From Catonia carolina (taxonomy: Eukaryota; Arthropoda; Insecta; Hemiptera; Achilidae), in the NCBI GenBank assembly GCA_035578175.1, contig JAQMRL010000014.1, forward strand, positions 12,588,274-12,652,273: DNA of 64,000 bases, read 5' to 3'. Numbering within the stretch: the stretch's first letter is position 1; the number at the start of each line of letters is the position of its first letter. The notes under the pieces are model-generated. The model had not been told where the DNA came from. It made no database searches and saw nothing but the letters and a program-made list of their open reading frames with translations. Positions 21,807-35,500 of the stretch are shown here, in pieces. The position numbers and the translations under genes are program-made.

Positions 21807-22276
21807 TAGGTTCAGTTAGGTCCCATAATGTGCCAGGGGTGATATACGAGTATGTATCGACAATTAAAGGAAAGAGAAAGCAATTTAAGGTTAATAGGCT
21901 AATTCAAGGTTATAATGTGACAAATTTTCATAAGATTTTTTCAGTTTACTATTGTGTTTCACGTCATGTTTTGTTTTGCATGATTAAAAGTAATAGTGTT
22001 CTAAAGATAAAGTGAATTGATAAAGCTACATTGGTTTTTTTATAGTTTAACATAAACAACAATTAATATTTATAATAGAAGTATAAAAAAATGATTAACG
22101 TTTGTTTATAATTTATTATCTCTGTTGTTTACAATAATATTTGACTTAGGTGTCATCATTAGAAACCACAACAGATTAGACCTTCTGGCTTGTTTCGACT
22201 TCAAACTAGGTAATATTGTAACATAAATCTAGAACCATTCCAGACCTAGATATTAAAAATAATAAACAGACTTGTT
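21807..22276. other. AT-rich spacer, nothing recognised
   Basis: No supported gene or repeat. One short open frame at 21830-22015 lacks motifs. Confidence 0.4.
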
Positions 22277-23132
22277 ACTTCCTCTTGCCTATATGAATAT
22301 ATAGGAAGGAAAGTATTGTTTTCATGTCGATTTTTCACCGGATCTACACGTTTTCAGACCCCTTGAACCCAAAAAACATGTTTTTAGCGATTGGTCTGTG
22401 TGTTTGAACAAAATATCTCAAGAACGGAACATCGTACGAACTTAAAACTTAAGTTATATACTACTACCGGACCCGACACGAACATTTTCATCAAAATCGG
22501 TTAATTGGAAGTAGTAGTTTATTCAGGTCATTTTTCACTTTTTCGTGATTTTCTCAAAAACGGCTCCTACGATTTTTTAAAAATCACATTATTTACTACA
22601 TTTTTTATGCTCTACAAGATAGGGTAGGCACCATGTTTGCTGAAATTCTTTGGGAGGCTGTTCTCTCGTAGGAAAATATTTTTTTTCAAGATTGCAGCCT
22701 TAATATGCATTTTAGCGCAAAAGTGTATATAATAAAAGTTGTAGACAATTTAAAAATTTTATTTCGAACATTCTTTGTACAACGCTTAGTTTAGCGGTAA
22801 TTAGTGATTTTCTGTTTATTTTTTCATGAAAATCTGTAAAAAATAGCATTTTTTTAAAATTTCAGCCTCAGTAAGCATTTTACGACAAAAGTGTATATTA
22901 TCAAATACATAGGAAATTAAAAGATCTACAACTTTTAATTCAAGCTTTTTTTTCTATAGAGCCTAGTTTAGCGTGAAAGAGTGATTTTCTGTATTATTAA
23001 GCGAAACTAAGGTTTGTTTTCATTTTGCATCATTCACTTACGATTAAAATTAGGTAATGTTTTTTGAGGTTAGTTTTTTGTTTATTTCTAATGTTAGATT
23101 ATATTGTTCATTATTTACATCGGTAAGAAAAG
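22277..23132 (-). repeat. RepA repeat, minus strand
   Basis: Begins acttcctcttgcctatatg and runs through ccggacccgacacgaac and tctacaagatagggtagg to acatcggtaagaaaagt. It lacks the terminal gtgtttcacaccaga block. Confidence 0.8.
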
Positions 23133-23350
23133 TCCTAATACATTACTGCCATAATGTACTGGGAGTTGAACGAGTGAACTAAGCGCTTGTAAGTTGCCGT
23201 TGGATTGTCGTCATGTGTGAGTTTGTTTTGCAAGCAAGCAGCAACAGTTTTGTTGCTGGCTAATATAAGTTTATTTTAAAACAATAAATTTTAATTTACA
23301 GGTAATTAGCGTTTCAAATTTACGTTATATTAAAAACGAAACAAACAAAG
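23133..23350 (+). promoter_or_regulatory. Presumed upstream region and 5' UTR of the sugar receptor
   Basis: Unique sequence between RepA and the first coding exon. It includes a small hairpin (gcagcaacag/ttttgttgctggc) and a possible splice acceptor (ttttaatttacag) ending at about 23302. No convincing TATA box or initiator was identified; promoter placement is inference. Confidence 0.3.
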
Positions 23351-23511
23351 ATGGAATTACTAAAGAGACAAATCACGTTATTTTGTAATACAATGTGTAC
23401 AAAACGAAAATCACGGACGAACCGAATCACACCAATAATTCCAACGGCAAATCCTAACAAAACAACTAGATATAATGTAAGGGGATTGAATACAGTTGAT
23501 AGACGGAAAGG
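23351..23511 (+). CDS. Sugar receptor exon 1 (start exon)
   Basis: ATG at 23351; 53 codons plus two bases, ending at donor GTAAGT. It encodes a basic, polar segment (KRKSRTNRITPIIPTANPN) fitting the cytoplasmic N-terminus of an inverted-topology insect receptor. The phase joins exon 2 exactly. It is weakly conserved in the family, so it is the least certain exon apart from its splice site. Confidence 0.72.
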
Positions 23512-26500
23512 GTAAGTAAAACTTTTATATTTTTATCGAGAAAAGTTTGAAGGCTTGGTGACGGCCGGAGTAAAAAATAAAGGTGCAGTAAGCAACCTAG
23601 TTTCTTTCAAAGTTTTTTTATTGATTTTGGATTTATGTGTTGTTTTTCAGCCGAAAGATGTTTTGAACCTCTAGAAACTTTACTATATAAAATGAGTAGT
23701 GAGGTGGTTTACCATTCCTCCCACACTGAGTATGGGAAAAACGTATGCAAATCAGTATGCCAGGCCCTCTGAAAAGCATCTACTTTCCACCCTGCAAATG
23801 ACACTGTCACCGGACAGTGACATTAAGTGATGAGTTGAAACCTTTATTTTTGGCGGCTCTGAAAAGGGTGTTTAAGCGGTGTTCATCTTGGCAAAGCGTC
23901 GGTCGAGGGGCTGGGCAACACAGTGTGTCGTTGCCCAGTGGAGATGTCATCTTCTTCCCTCGCAGTAGTGTGTTGATGGCTGCTTCGTCAGATCCGGTGG
24001 GCACAAGGTGTTCGAGGGACCACAGCGGGCAATGATGGTCCCAGTCGACGGCTTACAGTGTCGGGTCGGCGAGCGGAATCATCAACTTCTCTCTTGCAGG
24101 GTTGTCGATGAGTATTCGCTGGAGTTCGGTAGCTGTGTGGATGTAGGAAGTCTTGTCTATGCTGCAGAGTGGCATGGAATCAAATCTCTTCGGGCTCAGT
24201 GGAGTACTCTTCATATAGTCGCCGAGAGCGCTGTGGTAATGGTGTTGACCTTGGCAACAAAGACCTCAGTTGGTACGCCGCCACAGGCCTACCGCCCCTT
24301 TTTGGAACTATTGGTGGTTCCCTCTGTTGGCAGCACAGTACCTAATCAAAGGGGACGATGGTGACAACACCTTTGCTTAATTCACCACAGAGTCTGGCTG
24401 TATAATGAAATTCATTACTCTCAGATGAGATAACTGTGACTATAGCTTAACAAACTAGAGACTGCAGATGAAGGCGGAGCACAGTGACCTAGATCACAGC
24501 ATAGAGCCAATTGACTTTCATTAATGATATCCTGCATTGTCATGTGGTGGTCCCGCTGTGGATGACAGCCTAACAAAAAGTCAACTGGAGTTCGATGGAA
24601 CAAAGTGTGACTTAGCGAAGAGGCAACCTCACACCTGAACTCGGCTTTTATTGGCTAGATCTCATCTGCAGTGTTTAGTTCGTTTTGGGTTGATTGAAGC
24701 CATCTGTACGATAGCCCCTTGCCAAGGTCCCCGTTGAAGCCTTCCATACAAGATGCATACCGTGCGTAGCAGAGCTGCTAGAAAAAGCGTGTAGATGCCC
24801 AAGGGAACTACTTCAAAAAATTTAAACATTTGTAACAATATCTACGATAAATCTATTGGTTCAAAAAAATTGCATAACTTTCCGGACACACCTCGTACAT
24901 ATAAACTGACACATCTTAATTTGATTTCCAGGTCAAGTATGGAATATAAAGGCATGCATCAAAACATAAGGCATATATTGGGGGCAGCAGCTGGATTAGG
25001 AACATTTCCAGTAACTGGAATTTCTGATCCGAATTTGAATAATGTCAAATTTAAATGGATATCTTTACCGACGGCGTATACATTAATACTTTTGAGTGGA
25101 TTTTTATATATTGAAATAACATCAATCCAATTTTCTATAGAAAATATAGATGTCGCTAAACAATCAGGTAAGTGGGTACGGCAAACTGTGTAACTATTGT
25201 GATAATTTACCGATAAATGGCTTTTACCATGTTGTGACAAAAATGTATAGGCCTATAATCAAGGTTAAAAATCAAAAAAGGCTATAATCAAGGTTAAGGA
25301 AATTAAAAAACTACATTTCATTTGAAATAACATGATTGTAAGCCTCTGAATGGTGGTAAATTTTCAACAAAAAAAATCCCTTTTCGCAAGTAAAATTTCC
25401 CTTTTAATTAATTATTTTACTGGCATTTGTTATTGTTGCATCCAATACACAAGATGTGATTAATTATACATGCATATTTAATAATTAGGCTCCCTCCATA
25501 GCGCAGTGGTCAGCGCATTGCTGCCACGCAGAAGTCCCAGGCTCGATTCCTGGCCAGGGTCTGTAAATTTTCAAGTGTCAAATCCCACAGTTAATGTTAC
25601 ACAATTCACCGTAGTCGCTAATGACCAAGCAACTGATGCGACTTTAAATACATAATTAAATTTATAAACAATTTTAAAAAAATTAATAATTAATTTTTAC
25701 TTTCTCTTGCCTATATGAATATATAGGAAGGAAAGTATTGTTTTCATGTCGATTTTTCAAAATCGGGTTTTCACCGGATCTATACGTTTTCAGACCCCCT
25801 GAACCCAAAAAACATGTTTTTAGCGATTGGTCTGTGTGTGTGTGTGTGTCTGTGTGTGAACAGAATATCTCGAGAACGGAACATCGTACAAACTTGAAAC
25901 TTCAAACTTAAGTTACGTACCACTACCGGACCCGACACGAACATTTTCATCAAAATCGGTCAACCGGAAGTAGTAGTTTATTCGTGTAATTTTTCACTTT
26001 TTTGCGATTTTCTCAAAAACTGGTCCTACGATTTTTTTAAAAATCGCCTGGTTTACTCAATTTTTTATTCTCTACAAGATAGGGTAGGCGTCACGTTTGC
26101 TGAAATTCTGGGTGAGGCTGTTTTTACGTAAAAACATAGTTTTTTAAGATTACGGCTTTAATATGCAATTTAGAGCAAAAATATATATAATAAAAGTTGT
26201 AGAGAATTTAAAAACCTACAACTTTTATTTCAAATATTTTTTTGTATAACGCTTAGTTTAGCAGTAATTAGCAATTTTCTGTTTTTTTCTCACGAAAACG
26301 TGAGAAAAATCGATTTTTTAAAAATTTTGGCCTTAGTATGCATTTTATAATAAAAGTGTATATAATCAAATTTATAGAAAATTAAATAATCTGCAACTTT
26401 TATTTAGAACATTTTTCTCTACAGAGCCTAGTTTAGCGTGAAAGAGTGATTTTCCGTATTTTTAAGCCAAACTGAGGTCGATTTTAATTTTGTGTATTTC

Positions 26501-29500
26501 ACTAATGTTTTTTGAGGTTAGTTTGTGTGTTTATTTCTAATGTTTTATTACTAATGTTAGGTTTATTGTTAATTATTTGCATTGGCAAGAGAAAGTTGTG
26601 TGAGTGATTCACACCAGATTTTTAATTAATAACAATACAATAAAATAACAATAACTCGAATAGAAACTAAGAAAAGTCAAGTCTTGGGTTCGAATCCCAT
26701 TCAGGCACAACATATTTTCATATGTTACAAAAAATCATTTCATCCTTCACCGTCTGCATTAGCAGTAATAGCAGAACGTCGGACTTTAAACCAAAATAAA
26801 AAAAAAAACCATGGAGGACCTAACGCAACGTACACCTTGGTATAAACACCGAATGGGAAGTCACAAAATTTGATTAACCACCAAAACAATCAAACACACA
26901 ATTGGGGATTGTTCAGATGAACTAAGGAAAATAAGGTCTGAAAATATGAAAAATTTCCGGAACAGCAAGAAGAAGAAATTAAAGAAGAACCATCCAAAAT
27001 GACTAAAGTGATCCTGTTGTTGTTTAGGTCATCAGCCAAAAAGCTCGTTTGAACCTATAGAGGGTTTACTAAGTAAACCAAGGAGTGAGGTGGTTTACCT
27101 GCCTTCCTCACTGAGTGGAAAAGTATCAGCATACTGGGCCCTCTGAAAAGCACATATTTTCCACTCTACAAAGGTCTGGCTGTATAATTAAATTCATTAC
27201 TTTCAGAGGAGATAACTCTGATTAGTCTTTTGCACCTCTACCTCTTCTGTTCTTAAACGATTCAGTCATTTAATTGGCTGACCATTTAATAAGAAACAGA
27301 ACTATTTATTTTAGCCCTGCAATGAACAGATTGGGTGTAAATAATTTGACACTCCACTTGTCTGTTATGAGCAGAAAGTGATCCTATGTGGTCATAAAAA
27401 AAACAATAACAAATAAAATAGATATAAACACCAAAACTCCCATTAAATCCTCTCAAATGCATATTGAACTGCCCACCATAAAAGAATTAACTAAAGCCAT
27501 CTCCAAAATGTTTTAGATATAAGAATTGACTATTGCTAATCTGCCATGGTAAGAATACAAAGTTTTCAATTTTTATTGTGAAAAATTTTAAATACTAAAA
27601 ATTAGTACAAGATACACGAAAGCACTCTAAACATTGGTAACTGTTTACTACTATCGCATTCTGGTGTTCAGAAATACAGTCGATTCCAGATAATTGGGGC
27701 AGCCGGTTTTTTGGGGCAGTTCTTTAATGAACAAAAACAAAATGGGATTTTACATTGATAAGTACTCCGTTTATTCGGTCCATAATGCCGCTTATATGAC
27801 TGCCCAAAACGGGCAGGTGGAGTGTTATTTTAATTGCACTCTCTGTTTGGTCCAGGCCTAAAAAAAATTCTGTTTCTTATCACATAGTCAGCCATTTATA
27901 TGACTGAACTATTTAAGAACAGAAGAGGTAGAGGTGTAAAAGACACTAGTCAGAGTTATCTCTTCTGAGAGTAATGAATTTCACTATGCAGCCAGACCCT
28001 GTGGTGAATGAAGTGAAGGTGTCATTTGCAAAGTGGAAAGTGAGTGCTTTTCGGAGGGCCTGGCATGCTGATAAGCATACTCTTTCAACTCAGTGAGGAA
28101 GGCAATGGTAAACCACCTTACTCTTCAATTTTACTTAGTAAAACCTCTAGAGGTTCAAACCAGCCTTTCGGCTGTTGACCTAAACAACAACAATGCCACT
28201 TATTGGCAAGTACGCACAATATATGTTTTATTAAAACCATTACAGGCCAGCGACAAACAACACGTGATTCTAAATGGCAAGATAAAATAATAGGAAGGAT
28301 AGAGGTAGTCAAGTAAACATTTCGACAGGTAAACAACAGTAATCACACATCAGTCATAATAAAGATGTTATTAACAGTACAATTTGTAGGCTACATAATA
28401 GTCATTGCACAAATTTCAGCGAGTCATATCCACTAGTTATGCCCAACCTTACAAGCTGTATAGCCTCCTTTTACAACTTATGGTTAGTTGTCTCTTGTCA
28501 TACGTACATAGAACGTTCTTAATTCCATGCTTCTCATCAGTTTTTGTGATTTTATGAGTGTACTGTAACACTGTTTTTCGAGTCTGGTTGTTTTGTTATC
28601 TGCGCACATACTTTTTTATTTTTTATTAAATTCCCATTCGTTTCACACATTTTGTTTATATTTTAATGTCTAGGCTTACAGTACAGTAGCCCTACGTAAT
28701 GTCAACGTCATCGTGAGTTAAATGCCACATAACAATATGACTGTGTGAACGAATAAAGCTTCTCGATAAAATAAAAACGTATCTAACTAACTTAAGCCAA
28801 TGTAAACTATCGAAGCTAACCGGTGTACCGAAAATTATGATAGCTTGTATCGTGCTCCAAGAAGAGAAAATACGCCAAGAGTGAGCATTAAAAGATCATG
28901 GAACATCTTAGAAAAGAAAAGGTGAAGGAAATATCCACTTGTTGAGAAGCGTTGAATGAATAGTTCGCCATTGTAACTTCGCAAGGTGTTAGTGTAAATG
29001 GTCCAATGCTTAAAACCAAGGCAAAAGGTTTTGGTAAAAAGTTAATCATTATTCTGATACTTTCTTATTTGTTTCTTGTGTATATTGATAGAACTTTCAT
29101 GCAAAATTTATGTATGAGATAATTTGAATAAAATACAGTATTGTAAACGCCACATTTTACGAATTCGTTTATTAGGGCCAGCCGTTAATTGGGCCTAAAT
29201 GCTCCGTCCCGATGTGCCCCAATTATCCGGAATTGACAGTATATATAATGGGACATCGATTATCCGGATTGGGGATTTGATCATCCGGTAAATAGATTCG
29301 TCCGGATAACCGATTTTCCGAACTTACTCTATAAAAGCTAGAACTGAAAATTGTGCTGAAATATACACGACACTATTGCACTTATCGCTTAATCTTTATT
29401 AAATATGTAAATGTAAAAATACATAAATATGTTAGTTCTCATACAATACACTATATTGTAGCCTACTTTACAGAATAAATGCATATGTAGTATAAGTTAA

Positions 29501-32500
29501 AAAAACACTAAAGAATCATAATAATGTAGAGTATATTAAAGAAATTTCATTTTTAAAGAAATGGAAATTTTTTTTCTGTTTGAGGGAAGCAACTCTCTTG
29601 CTAGCAGCCAAATCCTATGCAATAAATTTTTATGTATCTAGTATATAATTATATGTGTATCAAACAAAGTATTAATGCATTATCGTACAAAATTTAAATA
29701 GAGTAATGGGATTTTAAATTTGTATATTTACAAAATTCAGCAAAAAACATTAGTACATACATAAAAGTATATGGTACATATTTTACGATTTTTTTCCTGA
29801 AGGGCATCCGGATAACTGGTTGTCCGGTTGATAGACGTTTGGATAATTGACGTCCTACTGTATTTCAATTTTAAATAATACGGCTGTTTGTTGATAATCT
29901 TACATAGGATGTTTGATAAAATAATAAATATTATTATTATTATTATTATTTACGTTACGCACACTAATTAATTCTTAGCTATCGGATTCCTTCCGAATAT
30001 TGTTTGTTACACAAACAATACATTGTTGAACAAGAAATGCAGCAATTAATGTGTCATCAATTAAATTTTCAATTAAAAAATCTGGTGTGAAACACTCACA
30101 AGACTTTCTCTTGCCAATGCAAATAATAACCAATATAACCTAACATTAGTAATAAAATATTAGAAATAAACAAAAAACTAACCTCAATAAACATAACCTT
30201 ATTTTAATCATGAGTGAAAGACTCAAAATGAAAATCAACCTCAGTTTGGCTTTAAAATACGGATAATCACTCTTTCACGCTAAACTAGGCCCTGTAGAGA
30301 AAAATTCTCTAAGTAAAAGTTGTAGATCTTTTAATTTCCTATAAATTTGATTATACTTTTTTGTTGTAAAATGCGTAATAAGGCTGAAATCTTTAAAAAA
30401 TCGATTTTTTTACACGATTTCACGAGAAAAAACAGAAAATTGCTAATTACTGATAAACTAAGCATTATACAAAAATATGTTTGAAATAAAAGTTGTGGGA
30501 TTTTAAATTCTCTTCATTTTTGCGCTTAAGTGCATATTAAAGTCGCAATCTGGAAAAAAACAATTTTTTTATGTGAAAACAGCCTCTCCTAGAATTTCAG
30601 CAGACATGACGCCTACCCTATCTTGTAGAGCATAAGACACATAGTAAATGAGGCGATTTTAAAAAAAAATTGTAGGAGCAGTTTTTGAGAAAAATCGCAA
30701 AAAAGTGAAAAATTACACGAATAAACTACTACATCTGGTTAACCGATTTTGATGAAAATGTTTATGTTGGGTCCGCTAGTGGTACCTAACTTAAGTTCCA
30801 AGTTTCAAATTCATACGATGTTTCGCTCTTGAGATATTCTGTTCACACACACACGCACGCACGCGCGCGCGCACACACACACACACACAAAGACCAATTG
30901 CTAAAAACATGTTTTTTATGTTACAGGGTCTGAAAACGTGTAGATCTGGTGAAAACTCGACATGAAAACAATACTTTCCTTCCTATATATTTATATAAAC
31001 AAGAGAAAGTAAATATTATACGCAATTAAAAACTTGTTTTACAATGATTTTAGGAGGGTTCAAGAAAGCAACAGCAGGAACAATATTCTATGGAAATGCA
31101 TGCGCTGGTGTTTGTTTATTCCTACAGCTGGCCAGAAAATGGCCTAATCTGATAAAAGAATGGCATTCAATTGAGATACAAATGTCTGGGTTCGGATCCC
31201 CCAAGTTACTCTGCAAATTCATAAGTACAACAGGAGTATTTATGATACTCGCTTTCAGTAAGTAAACATATATTTTTGCATTTTAAACATTAACACTTTA
31301 AAGCCTGAGCTATAAGAACATGGTATGTTACGGTATCCTGGGGGTTTCAGAGTAATCTTCAAAAAATTCTAAAAGATTTAATTTCTATCATATCTTAATG
31401 ATTTTTGCATCAAATTTATTAAAAATCAGAAAGTTTATTACTATTTATTTACATTGAAATTATTATACTTACTAAATTTATGAGTTATCTAATTATACAC
31501 AAAAAAAATATGAAAAAAGAAATTGTTACGTGCACACACTACCTGGTTTTTGAGTATTATTAGCCGAGACAAAGAAAGAACTAGAAGATATCTTAAATGG
31601 AATGGATGAAATCATGAGATGGTCATGATCATGAGATCATGAAAATAAGAAAAAACGAAAGTATTGTGCAGTAGCAAGAATGGTTTAGAGATGGGAAATT
31701 TAAAAGTAGGCAACGAAAACATACGGGAAGTTAGGGAATTCTGTCAACTAGGGAGCAAAATAACAAAGAATGGTAAAAGCACAAGTGATATCAAAAGTAG
31801 AATTGCTCATGCTAGAAAAGCCTTTGAAATGAAAAACAGCTTACCGACTACAAACATTGATTTATAGATTAAGAAAAATTTCTTAAAACACTACGTTTGG
31901 AGTGAAACATTATAATGGAGTGATATGGGAAGTAGAAAGGAAGATAATAAAAGCTTTTGAAATGAGGTGTTGTAGGAAAATGTTAAAGATAAGGTGGATG
32001 GACAAAATAAGTAATTTAGAGGTTCTTAGACGAAGGGATGAAAGAAGTATATGGAAACATCTTACCAGAAGAGGGGATGGGCAAGTGAGGCATATCTTAA
32101 GACATTCAGGTATTGGGCTATCAATAATGGAGGGTAATATTGAGAGAGTAAAGTGTAGAGGGAGGGAAAGGTTAGAATATCTAAAGAAAATTACAAAAGG
32201 TATGTAGATACTAAATGACTTGCGCAAAATAGAATAGCTTGGAGATCACACGACAAATAAAAAATCATTTACAAGACAGCCTCCTTTAATAAAAGCTGAA
32301 TACTTTAGTTTTCTCAAATAAACCACATAAAAATGGGAGTTTAAAAAATTGAAATTAAATGTTAACTTACGTTATTTCTGTACAAAATTTGTTGTTAAAT
32401 AACCACAAGAAAATTGTGTCACATGATGGTATTCATAAATTTATTACACTAATTTACATTAATAACTTTAGGAAGCTTTCTACAATAATACAAATTTAAA

Positions 32501-35500
32501 TTTTTAACTATCAAGCTGAAAAATGTTGGTTTTCTGAAATATTCATGTCTGTATTGCCATTAGCAATCTCCTATAAAAAATTTTGCACAGACATTTAGTA
32601 CATCCTATGCCTCAGAAACGTAGGGCTTACACTTCAAAAGATCTTTTCTTTTAATATGAAAGAAACCATTAAGATAATTCCTTTCTTAATGAATGAAAAA
32701 GCCAGACTTTTCATTTTTGTGGGGAATACAGTGTTTACATTCAATTCGTCTAAAAATACATTCAAGAAAAAACAAGTCTTTTGGGCTCTCTGAAATAACA
32801 GATTCAAATAAACTACATTGAAATATACAAAGCACAACTGTTGCTATGTTTTTAAATATTATATTATCTTTGAATTGCTTTATAAAATATATAATACCTA
32901 TTAATGAAAACGACAAAAATAGAAACATCGAAAAATTGTACTATAATCAAACAAGTACTATAACAAACAAGTGTTAATAAATCAAAATATTGCTGAGGTT
33001 TAAAATGTATAACGAACAAAAGATATTTTGCGTTGTAAAACTTCACAACAAATAAACAATAAATAGAAAAACTTACAATTATTACAAAACAACTTACGTC
33101 AATAATTCGGAACCCGTTATTTTTAAGAATATGATAAAATACCACACAAATATTAAAACACATAAAATATTTTACGAAAAATACTTTCGACTGTACAACA
33201 AGAAAATTAACCTAGATGTAAACAGCTGTTACTTTGTTTTGTTTCTTCCTGTACAGAACGTAACTAAAGTTGAAAACAAAGAGTAATATTATTTACTACA
33301 TCTCCATATTTTAGACGTACGTTTAATACAATGTTCCTTCAGGTCACAAAAACAATGAACGTGTATCAATAATGGTAACGATGACATTTTCTAAGTTTTT
33401 ACCTTTACCTAGAAAAAACCTAAATATGACATTTACGGATTAAGACAAAAACAAAATAGTACGTACTAATTTTTATACATTTCTAACATTTTGTTATTAA
33501 AGAATTGTGTACGTACAATTAAAAATTACTTAATTTCGTAGTAAACGAATACATTTTTTAAAAAAGTGTGTAAATCTAAAGTTTTTAAAAAATTAGATTT
33601 TACTATAAATAAAGAATTCATTTGGTCCACAGTGGCCAAAACGTAAAAAAAAAAAAAAAAAAATTCATTTTAATAGCCATTCCGTGCGTTCTATAATATA
33701 GTAAAATTTAAGAAAACATTCTAGATTTATGTGTATTTTACAAATACAAACATTCTCTGTTGTAATACCAGCCGTGCTCAATATTTTTGGCGCGTTTTTT
33801 AAAATCAGTATACAGGTGATTCAAAACTATACCGCAATCTCTTGAGATCTCATTCTATAGCTAAAAATAAGAAAAAAGTTCATATAAACATATGCCTGAA
33901 AACGCTTAGTTAGCGAGTTACGGCTAGCGAAAAATTTCACCTAGAACTCTGTACCCTCTGTAAAGTAAGGCCGTATAAAAATGTTAAAGGTACTTACAAA
34001 GATACAAATACGATTATTTCTAATGTTTTTTAATCTGAAAAATTGAATAAAATTGGTTCCAGAGCTGTAAGTGCATAACTTTCAGAGATATCTTACATAA
34101 AACACAAGAATTGGTCCAAAGAAATAACACATTTTTGTGTTTAACGTAAGATTACTTCCATAAATGGTAAATAAAGGTGTATTTTTTCTTAAATAAATTT
34201 GTAGAAAATTTAATTCTGAAAAGATTCATGTCAATTACTCAGGAAGAAAATAAATAAAAGATATTGAAATTTCGCTTTATTTAAAATCAAAACAGATGCA
34301 CATTCTTAACTGCATAAAATATTAACCTAATATGTAGGTTGGGATTATCAGCTGTTACTCCCAACCTAATATTGTTTATGCAGTTAAGAATGTACGTCTG
34401 TTTTGATTTTAAATAAAGCGAAATTTCAATATCTTTTATTCATTTTCTTCCTGAGTAATTCACATGAATCTTTTCAGAATTATATTTTCTACAAATTTAT
34501 TTAAGAAAAAATACACCTTTATTTACCATGTATGGAAGTAATCTTACGTTAAACACACAAATGTGTTATTTCTTTGCACCAATCCTTGTTTTGTGTAAGA
34601 CATCTCTGAAAGTATTACATTTACCGCTCTGGAACCAATTTTATTCAATTTTTCAGATTAAAAAACCATAAGAAACAATCGTATTTGTATCTATGTAAGT
34701 ACCTTTAACATTTTTATACGGCCTTACTTCACCGAGGTACAGAGTTCCAAGTGAAATTTTTCGCTAGCCGTACCGTAACTCGCTAATTAAGCGTTTTCAG
34801 GCATATGTTTATATGAAAATTTTTTCTTATTTTTAGCTATAGAATGAGATCCCAAGAGATTGCGTATAGTTTTGAATCACCCTATATTAGAAGGAGTGAT
34901 CATCGTCAGGAAATTCCATAAAATACTTACAACCCATATCGTCGAAATTTTAGTATACTTTTAAAAGAGGGGAAATACTAACACCTAGTTTTTTCAAGTA
35001 ACTGATTACTCTTGAATCATGTATTTGGTTACTACATGAAACAAATAACTCAGGGGAAAAATTATGAGGGAGACCGGTAGACGATGCATATCTTGGGTGA
35101 ACAACTTTGTGACTCATGTTTTTAGAGAAGGGACCTAAAAAAGTAAAACAATTCCACCCGTACTACTTCATTCCATATACAAATTTATACTACATAATTT
35201 ATATAATACATTTTATTTTAAAAGAAATAAAATAAAATAGTATGAAATGAAACACTCGCACAACTTTCTCTTACCAATGCAAAAATGAACAATATAACCT
35301 AACATTAATAATGAGAATTAGAAATAAACAAAAAACTAACCTTATTTTAATCTTGAGTGAATGATGTAAAATTAAAATCAGTTGGGCTTAAAAATATGGA
35401 AAATCGCTCTTTCACGCTAAACTAAACTCTGTAGAGAAAAATGCTCAAAATAAAAGTTGTAGATCTTTTAATTTTCTATAAATTTGATTATGTACACTTT

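Noticed and set aside
24008..24364. 118-codon open frame as a gene
   Set aside because: It lies wholly in the GC-rich solo LTR, has no motif, and GC-rich sequence produces long chance frames.
30843..30890. Alternating CA/CG tract as a regulatory Z-DNA element
   Set aside because: It is the variable microsatellite present in every RepA copy, so locus-specific function is not supported.
32634..33163. Minus-strand membrane-like small protein gene
   Set aside because: F/I/C-rich composition follows from AT-rich DNA; no conserved motif, no consistent splice sites, several overlapping frames.
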